From Bacteroidia bacterium (GTDB lineage: Bacteria > Bacteroidota > Bacteroidia > Bacteroidales > GWA2-32-17), in contig JACREQ010000030.1 in assembly GCA_016218155.1 (NCBI GenBank), positions 1 through 64,000 on the forward strand: a stretch of DNA of 64,000 nucleotides. Direction: 5' to 3'. The translations under genes and the position numbers were made by a program. Shown here one piece after another: positions 25,368 through 34,439 of this stretch. Numbering within the stretch: position 1 is the stretch's first letter; every line of letters starts with the position of its first letter. Below the pieces are notes generated by a model. That model had not been told where the DNA came from. It worked only from the letters and a program-made list of their open reading frames with translations, and made no database searches.

Positions 25368-26546
25368 TTAATTATAAATTTTTTCGATACTATCCCACAA
25401 ATTCCAACCTTTAGTTCCAAATTCATGATAAACATGAATAAAGTTTGGATTTAGTAATTTGTTATTTTGTGTAATTACTATATTGTTTTGTTTAATTTCT
25501 GCTTTAATATTAAATTTATAGTAATCTGCAATAAAGTTGAATTCATGTGGTAATGTGGGGTGATTTTGTAAATTATATTTCCATACTGTAGCTATTAAAG
25601 TGCCTTGATCACGAATTTTCCATACATTGTTTTCAAATATTTTTAAAGTCATTTGATGCCATGTTTCCAAAAAATCATATGAGTCATCATTAAATAAAAA
25701 TACCCCGCCATTCCAATGTTGCCATTTGTTATCAGTAATTTTAATGTTAAAATTATTTTTTATTTCACTAATTAGATGATTGCATGTGCTTTTAGCTAAA
25801 TATGTATTGTCAGATTTTTTCCATTTAAGTTTCAATAAGTTTAGTTTGTAAATTGTTTTTTCTTTTATTTGCTTTCTGTAAAAAAACAAAAATGGAAAAA
25901 CTTCATTATTAATAAAAAATCCTTTTTTCTTTTTATCTAAAACAATATTATTTTTAATAATAAATTTAAATCCAAATAAACTTAACAACATTTTAAATAT
26001 TGAAACAATATTTTTTAATGGATTATTCTTGATATTTTCTAGTATTCCATATAATTCTCTGGTATTTGGATTGTGAAAATCAGGAGGATAATTACTGCAA
26101 TTTATAGCATTAGAAATGGCTTTCTCAAATGTGTCTTTTTCTGTAATATATTTGTATAAACAATTGCAATTTATAGCATAGGGGCTGAATTGATCTATTT
26201 TACAATGATCTGAGGCAAATGAAATGGGGGAATGGTAGTAATTAAATATGTTGTTACAGTTTTTATTTACTGAAATAACATCACTATCTAAATAACAATA
26301 AAGTATACCTTTAGGTAAAATCCGGTGAAGAGAAGTTTTTAACCAAATGCTTGCCTGATGATTATTGTAATCAACTGGAACTTTTATATCTATAATGTTA
26401 TTATGTTTTATTGGACTTTCATTACGAGAAGAATCAGTAACTACAATTATTTCATAATTTGAAAAATGTTTCAAATATGATATCGAGAAATCAAGAGTAT
26501 TAATATGTTTTTCTGCCCCACAAACAACAAATACGTAGCTGTACAT
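25368..26546 (-). CDS. nucleotide-sugar transferase-like protein
   Basis: 392 residues. It starts YVFVVCGAEKHINTLDFSISYLKHF, then has ILYCYLDSDVISV with a DxD site near residue 97, and later WNGGVFLFNDDSYDF and RDQGTLIATVWKYN, the order seen in GT-A fold GT8-like transferases. A lysine/asparagine-rich insert (about 180-250) is not explained by the family. It lies 5 bp from the transglutaminase-like gene. Probably adds a sugar in the same pathway. Confidence 0.7.
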   Translation of the reverse strand: MYSYVFVVCGAEKHINTLDFSISYLKHFSNYEIIVVTDSSRNESPIKHNNIIDIKVPVDYNNHQASIWLKTSLHRILPKGILYCYLDSDVISVNKNCNNIFNYYHSPISFASDHCKIDQFSPYAINCNCLYKYITEKDTFEKAISNAINCSNYPPDFHNPNTRELYGILENIKNNPLKNIVSIFKMLLSLFGFKFIIKNNIVLDKKKKGFFINNEVFPFLFFYRKQIKEKTIYKLNLLKLKWKKSDNTYLAKSTCNHLISEIKNNFNIKITDNKWQHWNGGVFLFNDDSYDFLETWHQMTLKIFENNVWKIRDQGTLIATVWKYNLQNHPTLPHEFNFIADYYKFNIKAEIKQNNIVITQNNKLLNPNFIHVYHEFGTKGWNLWDSIEKIYN

Positions 26547-26551
26547 ATTAT

Positions 26552-28045
26552 TTATTCTTCTTTGTTAATAAATAGCAATATATATAATAATTCTTCTTCT
26601 GAAGCATTTTTAAAATCATCAAATAAAATTTGATTAGGAATATTATTAATTATAAAAAATAATTTATTATAATTATAATTGTCTTGAAGTCTATTAAAAG
26701 ATTTTTCAATTTTATTAATAATCTTATTAATATCTGTTGTATTTGCATTATTTGTACATTTATAATAATCCTTCAAAATATTAATAAAATTTTCTTTAGA
26801 AAGAGGTTTATTATTATTTAAACATGGAATATTTGAATCTAGTTTTTCATTGAGAATACAAACTCTTGAATTTTCATAAAAAAAATATTGTTTGTATAAA
26901 GCTTTAACAACAGAAATAGAGTCGGATATATTTTTATTTGTAATTTTTAGTTTTGTAGTATTTACACCTTTAATACGTATAATGTTATTTGTTTTTAGTT
27001 CTGTAATAACTGGGTTAATAAAATAATATATTTCAAGCGGTTCTTTTGATTCAATAATATTAAAATTAGTTATAAAGTATTCTAAATTAGATAAAAGGTT
27101 ATTTAATTCTGCACTATTTATTATATATTCTTTTTTGTTAATCAAGACTTTTCCTTTTCCTATTATTCCTGCTAACACTAGATTGTTATTTAAATTTCCA
27201 GTCCAATTTGAAGGGATACTAATTTTGCAAAATGCTTTATATGGAAGTTGTCTTATATTAGTTGAACTAGAGTTGTAATTTATTGGAAAATCTAAAGTTG
27301 AATAAGGAGGAAGTTCTATTGAGAAATTCGAAACTGCATCAGGTATTGTTTCTTTATAAATTAAATTGTTATCATTTTTTGATATATATAGTTTTGCTAA
27401 ATCATTTGTATATCTTAAAAAATAGTATAAATTATTTTTTTGAATTTTTAAAGGATTAGTTATTAGTCTAGGGTTATTTGATAATTCTTCCACATCTGCT
27501 ATATCATTATTCTCGTTTAAATAATAAACTTTATATGCAGGATCTAACATATGCCATTTGCCATTGTAAAATACTTCTGGAACAACATGACCATTTAAAC
27601 CCCAGATTCTGGATTTATAACCTAATTTTTCCCACAGATTGGCTAAAACTAATGCTTGTTTTCCACATAAACCAAAGCCAATTGAGTTTAGATATATTAT
27701 TGGTGATGAAATCCAATTATTATTGGTTAATGAAATATTAGAGTATGTATTGTTACAAACATATTTCCATGCATAGTAATATAAGCTATCTGTACTCTTT
27801 CCAGATAAATATCTGATTTCATTTAACATTTCACCTGTATCTGCCCACAATTTATTGTTAATATTGAATGAAAAGACTGAATTAGAATTTGTTGGGTTGT
27901 ATATTGAGATGCAATTAGATGATGGATCTTTTATGTTTATATTTTTAACAAATGTATTAACTGGAGAGTCGAGTTGAGAGTATAGTTTACCAATGTTTAA
28001 TAATAAACAGATTAAAATAAAATATTTTAATTTTAAGTATGTCAT
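26552..28045 (-). CDS. secreted transglutaminase-like protein
   Basis: 497 residues with a signal peptide (about 1-24). A transglutaminase-like cysteine protease core is visible: FGLCGKQALVLANLWEKLGY (Cys127), GLNGHVVPEVFYNGKWHMLDPAY (His153, Asp168), the Cys-His-Asp triad in order and spacing. The roughly 320 C-terminal residues are unassigned. It would act outside the cytoplasm on amide bonds, by cleavage or crosslinking. Its start overlaps the sulfotransferase stop by 1 nt, so it belongs to the same operon. Confidence 0.75.
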   Translation of the reverse strand: MTYLKLKYFILICLLLNIGKLYSQLDSPVNTFVKNINIKDPSSNCISIYNPTNSNSVFSFNINNKLWADTGEMLNEIRYLSGKSTDSLYYYAWKYVCNNTYSNISLTNNNWISSPIIYLNSIGFGLCGKQALVLANLWEKLGYKSRIWGLNGHVVPEVFYNGKWHMLDPAYKVYYLNENNDIADVEELSNNPRLITNPLKIQKNNLYYFLRYTNDLAKLYISKNDNNLIYKETIPDAVSNFSIELPPYSTLDFPINYNSSSTNIRQLPYKAFCKISIPSNWTGNLNNNLVLAGIIGKGKVLINKKEYIINSAELNNLLSNLEYFITNFNIIESKEPLEIYYFINPVITELKTNNIIRIKGVNTTKLKITNKNISDSISVVKALYKQYFFYENSRVCILNEKLDSNIPCLNNNKPLSKENFINILKDYYKCTNNANTTDINKIINKIEKSFNRLQDNYNYNKLFFIINNIPNQILFDDFKNASEEELLYILLFINKEE

Positions 28046-28929
28046 TAGTCTAAAAAATATTCTTTTTTATATGGTTGAAAGTCTGGGTTATCTCTTAAAC
28101 AATCACTATATCCTTGAAAATTATTTCTAATTTCTTTTATAGGTTCAATTATTAAAGGTTTATTTTTAACTAGTTTAGATAATGTTATGAACAAAATATT
28201 ATTCCATGATTTTGTTTTTATAGTATCAAGTATTTTTAAATGTATTCTATATCCGTATTTTTGAAATGGGCCCAATATGTATAAAGAAAAATATAAAGTA
28301 ATATTAATTATTCTGATAAATTCCATTCCTTGAGGTGTTAATGATGGGTTATTATCTTTTACATCAATATCTATATGTGAGATATTTACAAAATTTTCGA
28401 TTTTATAAATGAATTTATTCTGATTATTTTTAAGTAATTCAAATGGAATGATTAATACATTATTATTCCCAAATAAATTTATATAATATTCAATTATTTC
28501 ATTATAATTAAATGGAAGCCATTGGCTGTTTTTATTTATTTTTATTAAATTATTGAAGCTTAATATACCTCCTTCTTTTACATATTGTGAGTAATTTGCT
28601 TTTATTGCTGATTCGAAACCTCTTGTTACAATTAATATTTTTGCAGTTGGAAATAGTAAAAATAATTTTTCTGCAATTTTTTTTTGGGTGTCAAAAATAT
28701 TTGAAAATTCCTTAAAGTCATTATTGTGAGGAGTTATAAATCTGGTATCTTTAATTACAATTGTTTTATCAGAAGATGTATTATTTAAACAATCTTTAAA
28801 TTTATTAATATTATTAAATGCTACCTTACTTAAATCATAAAATCTAAAATTAGGATTATTATAAAACCAACTACCAAGAAAAGTTGAACCAGCTTTTGGA
28901 TAACCAATATGTAAAAGAATTTTACTCAT
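28045..28929 (-). CDS. PAPS-dependent sulfotransferase
   Basis: 294 residues. The 5'-phosphosulfate-binding loop is GYPKAGSTFLGSWF (residues 9-22), and the 3'-phosphate-binding segment is LIVTRGFESAIKANYSQYV near residue 105. The usual length of single-domain sulfotransferases is matched. It moves sulfate from PAPS to a hydroxyl or amine, probably a sugar, given the flanking glycosyltransferases. It follows the first radical SAM gene by 18 bp. The by-product PAP would be cleared by CysQ, encoded at 53555. Confidence 0.85.
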   Translation of the reverse strand: MSKILLHIGYPKAGSTFLGSWFYNNPNFRFYDLSKVAFNNINKFKDCLNNTSSDKTIVIKDTRFITPHNNDFKEFSNIFDTQKKIAEKLFLLFPTAKILIVTRGFESAIKANYSQYVKEGGILSFNNLIKINKNSQWLPFNYNEIIEYYINLFGNNNVLIIPFELLKNNQNKFIYKIENFVNISHIDIDVKDNNPSLTPQGMEFIRIINITLYFSLYILGPFQKYGYRIHLKILDTIKTKSWNNILFITLSKLVKNKPLIIEPIKEIRNNFQGYSDCLRDNPDFQPYKKEYFLD

Positions 28930-28947
28930 TAATATTAAGTTGATTCA

Positions 28948-30276
28948 TTAAAAATTTTTGCTTATATAATAATTAATATATTCAATATTATTTGACATTA
29001 AAATTTCTATGCTTTCTGAAGTCGGTAACGATAATAAAAATAATAAAATATTTTTTAATTGTTTTTCACTTTTTTGAATTAAGATGCTATTAATAATTGA
29101 TTTTATTTCTTCTGAATAATATTTTGTTTCGTCATTTTTAATTATGTGCTGTCTTACATTTTCTACGAAAATATTAATAAGTTCATCATTGTTTAAAATT
29201 GAATATTTTGAAAGGTATTTTTCTCTATAAATCGAAGCTTCAGCCCAAGAACCAATCTGATTTATAAATTCGATAAATCTTTTATAGTTTTCACTTTTAC
29301 CACTTATTTGTAATTTATTATAAAATGCGTGAAGTTTTTTCAAATAAAAAGAATTTTGATACCATAGTGATAAGCTGTGTGGCATTATAACTGTGTTAAA
29401 ATAGACCTTAATATTTCTTTTTTCGAAATAATTTACAAATTCTGCAATTTCATATGCATTTTGTTTTAACGGACAAACCCACACACTAAAAGATGTCCCC
29501 TTTGATTTACAGTAATTTTGAAAATAGTCAAGATTATCCATAACAATATCAAAACTGGCATTAATCCTGATTTTTTCATACGTATCTTTTCTAATTGAAT
29601 CTATTGAGAAACCTATGTCAAAATTTCCTTTTGTTAATAATTCTTTTATTCTGTTATTTAAAATAGTCCCATTTGTACTTATGTTAAATATTATTTTGGG
29701 GTTAATGCTTAACATCTTTTCAATAATTGAAAAATAAAGTGGAACTAAAAATGGCTCACCACCAATAAAATTAGCATGTGTTAAATGAGGAATAAATTCC
29801 TCAATTTCATTTATTATAGAATTATTGTATTGTGTTTTTTCTAACTGAAAATTGCATTTATTTAAGATTGAAGATGACGTATATGGATTGCACATTATAC
29901 ATTCCAAGTTGCAATTATTATCCAATTCAAATTCAATTAGGGAAGGGTAACCGTTTTTATTTATTTTTAAATGGTTATAGAATCTGGCTTTTACCGAATA
30001 AAATGCTCCATTTTCAATTTGTGACTTACATTCTGAACAGCCAAGTGACAGGTCTTTTGATGAAATACATTTTCTTAATTCGTTAACTTTTTCACTAAAC
30101 CATGCTGTTTTAATATTTGTCTCGGGATATTTTCCTAATAAAAAGTCTTTATTTGCACAACATATTTGAATATTACCATTCAGACTTAATCTTAATGCAT
30201 TAAATGGAGCTTTACACAGTGTTTTTCTGTTAAATAATGGGAGAGTAGCTAAATATTTATTTATTTGTTTTGACAT
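28948..30276 (-). CDS. radical SAM enzyme with N-terminal twitch domain (array member 1)
   Basis: 442 residues. An N-terminal twitch/SPASM-like half-domain carries Cys21 (LCKAPFN), Cys39-Cys40 and Cys80/Cys83 (GCSEC), expected to hold an auxiliary FeS cluster. The radical SAM core follows: Cys122-x3-Cys126-x2-Cys129 (CNLECIMC), FIGGEP near residue 180, and STNGT. A helical C-terminal region ends with LLSLPTSESIEIL. This is the N-twitch radical SAM architecture. Substrate unknown; no precursor peptide gene lies nearby. It is last of five tandem paralogues in transcription order. Confidence 0.88.
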   Translation of the reverse strand: MSKQINKYLATLPLFNRKTLCKAPFNALRLSLNGNIQICCANKDFLLGKYPETNIKTAWFSEKVNELRKCISSKDLSLGCSECKSQIENGAFYSVKARFYNHLKINKNGYPSLIEFELDNNCNLECIMCNPYTSSSILNKCNFQLEKTQYNNSIINEIEEFIPHLTHANFIGGEPFLVPLYFSIIEKMLSINPKIIFNISTNGTILNNRIKELLTKGNFDIGFSIDSIRKDTYEKIRINASFDIVMDNLDYFQNYCKSKGTSFSVWVCPLKQNAYEIAEFVNYFEKRNIKVYFNTVIMPHSLSLWYQNSFYLKKLHAFYNKLQISGKSENYKRFIEFINQIGSWAEASIYREKYLSKYSILNNDELINIFVENVRQHIIKNDETKYYSEEIKSIINSILIQKSEKQLKNILLFLLSLPTSESIEILMSNNIEYINYYISKNF

Positions 30277-30317
30277 TTTTAAATAAAAATCAACAAAATA
30301 TATTTATAATTACAATA

Positions 30318-31736
30318 TTAATAATATTTTAGCACTAATAACTGATTTATTATTGTTTCTTTACTTTCATTTAAAAATATAGAAAGCACAAAATCGTCAG
30401 GCAAATTAAATAATTTATCTGTTAAATCAGATGTAAGCATGTTATTATTTAACCCATTTACAATTTCCTCTATTTTATTTATAAATTCAATGCTATTATT
30501 GTGTTTTGAATAATGATTTATTATTAGTTCAATAATTTGTTCTTTATTTACAACTCTAATTTCTTTATTGATGTCTTTTTCTAATTGCTCTGCCTTATTT
30601 TTCCAATATTCCAATTTTTTAATGTAAGAAATATACTGAACATTGTTATATTTCTGATTTTTGGTTTTTAAAGGAAATGAAAAACCAGAAAGATATTGTT
30701 GTATTTTTTCTATCTCTGTAGAATGTAATGTCCATATTGCTTGGTTTTCTGGTTGAATAACTTCGCAGAAAAAAATCGTAGAATCGAGTTTGTTACAAAA
30801 ATTTATAATTTCAGGAATTTCTTCCCAGTTTTCTCTAATAATACAGGTGTTAATGTTAAAATAAGTTTTCTTTAGTTTTGTGTATTTGTTTAATTCGATA
30901 ATATTTTTCATTACCGTCTCAAATGAGCCATTTTTGCGGATTTTTTCGAAAACTTCTTTTTTCAGAGAATCAATAGAAACATTAAAAGAAAATTTTCCAT
31001 TGTTAAGAATATTTTTTATTCTTTCGTTTAAAACCGTTGCATTTGTTGAAATATAAATTGAAATATTTGGATTTATTTTGTTCATTAAATGCCAGATATC
31101 GTAATATATTTTAATTAGAAATGGTTCTCCGCCAATAAAATTTGCAACTTTTAAATGTGGAATAAATTCTTCAAGCTGTTTTACAAAATCATTACCGTAA
31201 GGGCTTTTTATTGCTGAAATATGTTCGCTCTTGTTTCTTATTGAAGATGACAATTCACCGCTGCACATTATACATTCCAAATTACAGGTGTTTTCGCAAA
31301 CAAATTCCATATATGAAGGAAATTCGCTTTTGTTAATAGGGTAATTGTCAAATTTTGTTGACTTAACATTATAAAAGCTTTTATCAGATAATGACTTTCT
31401 ACAAATACCACACATTAACGATAAATCATTTGCACTAAAATTATCTCTTAATTTCTTAAAAATATCTCCTTTCCATATTTCTTTAAGTGATTTGTTCGGA
31501 AAATATTCGTAGTCGGTGATTAAATCCCAACAGGGTCTAACTCTTCCTTTCTGGTCAAAAAACATAGAATTAAAAGGTGCCAGACAAAATAGATTTTGTG
31601 GACCAAAAGGTCTATGTTTATTGAATTCGTTCAATAGTTTGTAATCTTTGTAATTCTTTTTATTTATAAAATTATTAAGCCTGAAAATTGAATATTTTCC
31701 CCAATTATTTATAGTATTAATATTATTCTTATCCAT
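30318..31736 (-). CDS. radical SAM enzyme with N-terminal twitch domain (array member 2)
   Basis: 472 residues. Twitch cysteines: Cys51 (FCLAPFN), Cys69 (PCWDL, with Trp where other members have a second Cys) and Cys109/Cys112. Radical SAM cluster Cys151-x3-Cys155-x2-Cys158, then FIGGEP, STNAT and SIDSLKKEVFEKIRKNGSFE, shared nearly word for word with members 1, 4 and 5. It has an N-terminal extension of about 45 residues. It is 41 bp from member 1 and 2 bp from member 3. Confidence 0.88.
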   Translation of the reverse strand: MDKNNINTINNWGKYSIFRLNNFINKKNYKDYKLLNEFNKHRPFGPQNLFCLAPFNSMFFDQKGRVRPCWDLITDYEYFPNKSLKEIWKGDIFKKLRDNFSANDLSLMCGICRKSLSDKSFYNVKSTKFDNYPINKSEFPSYMEFVCENTCNLECIMCSGELSSSIRNKSEHISAIKSPYGNDFVKQLEEFIPHLKVANFIGGEPFLIKIYYDIWHLMNKINPNISIYISTNATVLNERIKNILNNGKFSFNVSIDSLKKEVFEKIRKNGSFETVMKNIIELNKYTKLKKTYFNINTCIIRENWEEIPEIINFCNKLDSTIFFCEVIQPENQAIWTLHSTEIEKIQQYLSGFSFPLKTKNQKYNNVQYISYIKKLEYWKNKAEQLEKDINKEIRVVNKEQIIELIINHYSKHNNSIEFINKIEEIVNGLNNNMLTSDLTDKLFNLPDDFVLSIFLNESKETIINQLLVLKYY

Positions 31737-31738
31737 TG

Positions 31739-33064
31739 TTATAAAGCAAGTAAATTGTCTTTAAATTCATCAATGCTAATTCTATCGGTTTCGCTAATTA
31801 AAATGTTTGCAGAAATAAACTGTAACCTAATTAATTTTGATTTTAACAAATCTTTATTTTCAATAGTTTTACAAACTTTATCAAGCTTTTCAATAAAACA
31901 ACTAATTTTTGATTCTTTTATGCTATGTTTCATCCATTCTAAACTATCTAAAAATGATTTTACTTTATTATATATTTCTTCTAATAGTTTATCGATAGAA
32001 TGATTTATATATGTTTCATATTCTTTTTCACGTTCAATAGAATCTAAATGCCAATTTAAAATATCTGAAACTAGTTTGTTGTAATTATTGATATTTGAAG
32101 CGATTATTTTATTTTTAGTTTCTTTAAAATTATATTTTGATAATATGTTATGAATTTTTAAAAGTTCTTCTTTTTTTAAATTCCAGATTGATGCATAAAA
32201 TGGTTGAACTACATTATGAAAACTAACACTTATTTTTAATTTGTTGAAATATTCAATTAAAGCTGGAATGTCTTGCCAGTTATGTCTTAATGGACAAACC
32301 GAAATGCCAAAATATGTTTTTTTTTGTTTTGAGTATTCGTAAAAGTAATTAATGTTAGTAAGAACTTTCTCCAGAGTTGCGTTTACCCTTATTTTAGCAT
32401 AATTTACAGGATTTATTGATTCTATTGAAACTCCAATATTGAACTTTCCTTTATTTAATAAAGTTTTTATTCTATTGTTTAGTATTGTGCCATTTGTTTG
32501 TAAATATATTTTACAATCAGAATTTTGTTCTAAAATATATTCCCATATCTCATAATATTTCTCGATAAGAAATGGTTCCCCACCATAAAATTTAACCTCA
32601 GATAAATGAGAAATAAATGGAGACAGTTGTTGAATAATATATTGAAAATTAAATGTTTCTTTCTGTTGTAAATTTAATTTATGTGCAATTTTATCAGAAA
32701 ATAATGACGAGCACATAACACATTCAAGATTGCAATTATTTGAGAGTTCTAATTCAATAGATTTAGGGAATTTTGCATTCTTAAATGATTTATTTGTAAA
32801 AAACGAATCTTTTTTAACCTGCTGCTTTATACTGCAATTACTGCAACTTTTTTCGTTAGTGTTTTTATGAAGTGATTTAGCAAAATCTTTTCTGCTGTAA
32901 GAGTTCCATATTTCTAAAAGAGTATTATTATTTAAATTGCCTATTTCAAAATGATGATTATAACAACATACTTTAACAGTTCCATCCTGTGAAATGTACA
33001 TGTTCAGATTAGGCAGATTGCATCTGAAATTATTTTCCACTTTATTATTTATTTTTTGATTCAT
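31739..33064 (-). CDS. radical SAM enzyme with N-terminal twitch domain (array member 3)
   Basis: 441 residues. Twitch cysteines are Cys15 (RCNLPN, diverged from the APFN of the others), Cys33-34 and Cys74/Cys77; radical SAM cluster Cys111, Cys115, Cys118 (CNLECVMC). The motif KFYGGEPFLIEKYYEIWE is closest to the separate member at 49926, so these two look like one subgroup. C-terminal helices are long and charged. Its 5' end overlaps the 3' end of member 4 by 20 bp. Confidence 0.88.
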   Translation of the reverse strand: MNQKINNKVENNFRCNLPNLNMYISQDGTVKVCCYNHHFEIGNLNNNTLLEIWNSYSRKDFAKSLHKNTNEKSCSNCSIKQQVKKDSFFTNKSFKNAKFPKSIELELSNNCNLECVMCSSLFSDKIAHKLNLQQKETFNFQYIIQQLSPFISHLSEVKFYGGEPFLIEKYYEIWEYILEQNSDCKIYLQTNGTILNNRIKTLLNKGKFNIGVSIESINPVNYAKIRVNATLEKVLTNINYFYEYSKQKKTYFGISVCPLRHNWQDIPALIEYFNKLKISVSFHNVVQPFYASIWNLKKEELLKIHNILSKYNFKETKNKIIASNINNYNKLVSDILNWHLDSIEREKEYETYINHSIDKLLEEIYNKVKSFLDSLEWMKHSIKESKISCFIEKLDKVCKTIENKDLLKSKLIRLQFISANILISETDRISIDEFKDNLLAL

Positions 33065-34427
33065 AATGAAACCTTTCTATAAATTTTTCTGGAGATCGCA
33101 TTATTTCTGCTGTAATAGTTTCGGGTACAATGGAAATGAAATGTATTAATGATGTTTTTAAATTGGCTTCTTCTATATTTTGTTTGTAAATCTCTGATAA
33201 AGTTTTTTCTATAATATTTAATGTTTCTTCTTTCTTTAAAACATCAATATTGAAATCATTTATAACTGAATTATCTAAACTTTGTTTAAAAGTTATTTTT
33301 AGGTCTTTGATATCCTTTTTAGATAACTCTGAAATTGAATTTTGATTTTTTTCGAATTTCCATATCTCTAACTGGTGAATAATTTCCTGAAAACGTTTAT
33401 TGTTATTATTTTGAATATCAGAAGCTGAGGGAAGTTCATATGATTTATATAAACTAATTAATTCATCAAATTCTTGTTCGCTTAATTGTCTTAATGATAA
33501 AAACACCGGTACCCATAGTAGTTTTGGGAAAACCTGAATATTTCTGCCAGACCAGTATTGTATCATTTCTGGTAATTCCTTGGCATTTAAAGTCATTACT
33601 ACTATTTTTATACTTAACGAATTATTTTTATTTGTTGTTAAATTATATAAATACTCAATATTCTGTAAAGTGTTATTTAAACTTGCATTTTTGCGAACTT
33701 TTTCATAAATTTCTTTATTTAATGAATCAATTGATACCGTGAAGTTAAAATTCCCATTTTCTAAAATAGACTTTATGGTTTCCGGAATAAATGAGGCATT
33801 AGTAGAAATATATAATGGTACAGACGGATTTAATTCATTAAATAATTTCCATAATTCTCTGTATATTTTAATAATAAATGGTTCTCCGCCAGTAAAAGAT
33901 GCTGATTTTAAAAATGGAATAAATGGTTTTACTTGTTCAATAAAATCATTGTTATATGGACTATTATGTTTTTCGAGATGTTCTCTGTTTGTTTGAATTG
34001 CGCTGCTATACTCGCTACTGCACATTATGCATTCGAGATTACATGTATTTTCAAGCTGAAAATCCAGTAATGCAGGCATTTTATTAACATTTTGCTTTAA
34101 ATAATTATATTTATACGGACCTGATAAATAATAATTCTTATTTTTTAGTTCATAATAGCAATTCTGGCAACCGTAAGAAAGATCAGAATCTTTTATTTTT
34201 TTCCTTAGTTTATCAAAGTTTTTTCCAAACCAGATATCTTTTAAATTGTTTTTATTTATATCGCCAATAACTGTTCCCCTATTATAATGACAAGCCATTA
34301 CTTTTCCTGTAGGAACAAATAACATATTTGTAAATGGAGCATTACACAATGGTGCTTTGATTGGAATTCCAGCTTTAAGCTTGTAATTCAATTTGTTTGA
34401 TAATGTTATTTTAAATTTATCTGGCAT
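33045..34427 (-). CDS. radical SAM enzyme with N-terminal twitch domain (array member 4)
   Basis: 460 residues. Twitch cysteines Cys28 (LCNAPF), Cys46 (ACHYN, His in place of the second Cys) and Cys87/Cys90 (GCQNC); radical SAM cluster Cys129, Cys133, Cys136; SAM-binding SFTGGEPFII and STNASF. The C-terminal tail includes ISIVPETITAEIM, matching the end motif of members 1 and 5. It starts 12 bp after member 5 and runs into member 3, implying tight co-translation. Confidence 0.88.
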   Translation of the reverse strand: MPDKFKITLSNKLNYKLKAGIPIKAPLCNAPFTNMLFVPTGKVMACHYNRGTVIGDINKNNLKDIWFGKNFDKLRKKIKDSDLSYGCQNCYYELKNKNYYLSGPYKYNYLKQNVNKMPALLDFQLENTCNLECIMCSSEYSSAIQTNREHLEKHNSPYNNDFIEQVKPFIPFLKSASFTGGEPFIIKIYRELWKLFNELNPSVPLYISTNASFIPETIKSILENGNFNFTVSIDSLNKEIYEKVRKNASLNNTLQNIEYLYNLTTNKNNSLSIKIVVMTLNAKELPEMIQYWSGRNIQVFPKLLWVPVFLSLRQLSEQEFDELISLYKSYELPSASDIQNNNNKRFQEIIHQLEIWKFEKNQNSISELSKKDIKDLKITFKQSLDNSVINDFNIDVLKKEETLNIIEKTLSEIYKQNIEEANLKTSLIHFISIVPETITAEIMRSPEKFIERFHYESKNK

Positions 34428-34439
34428 TATTTTCTGAAA

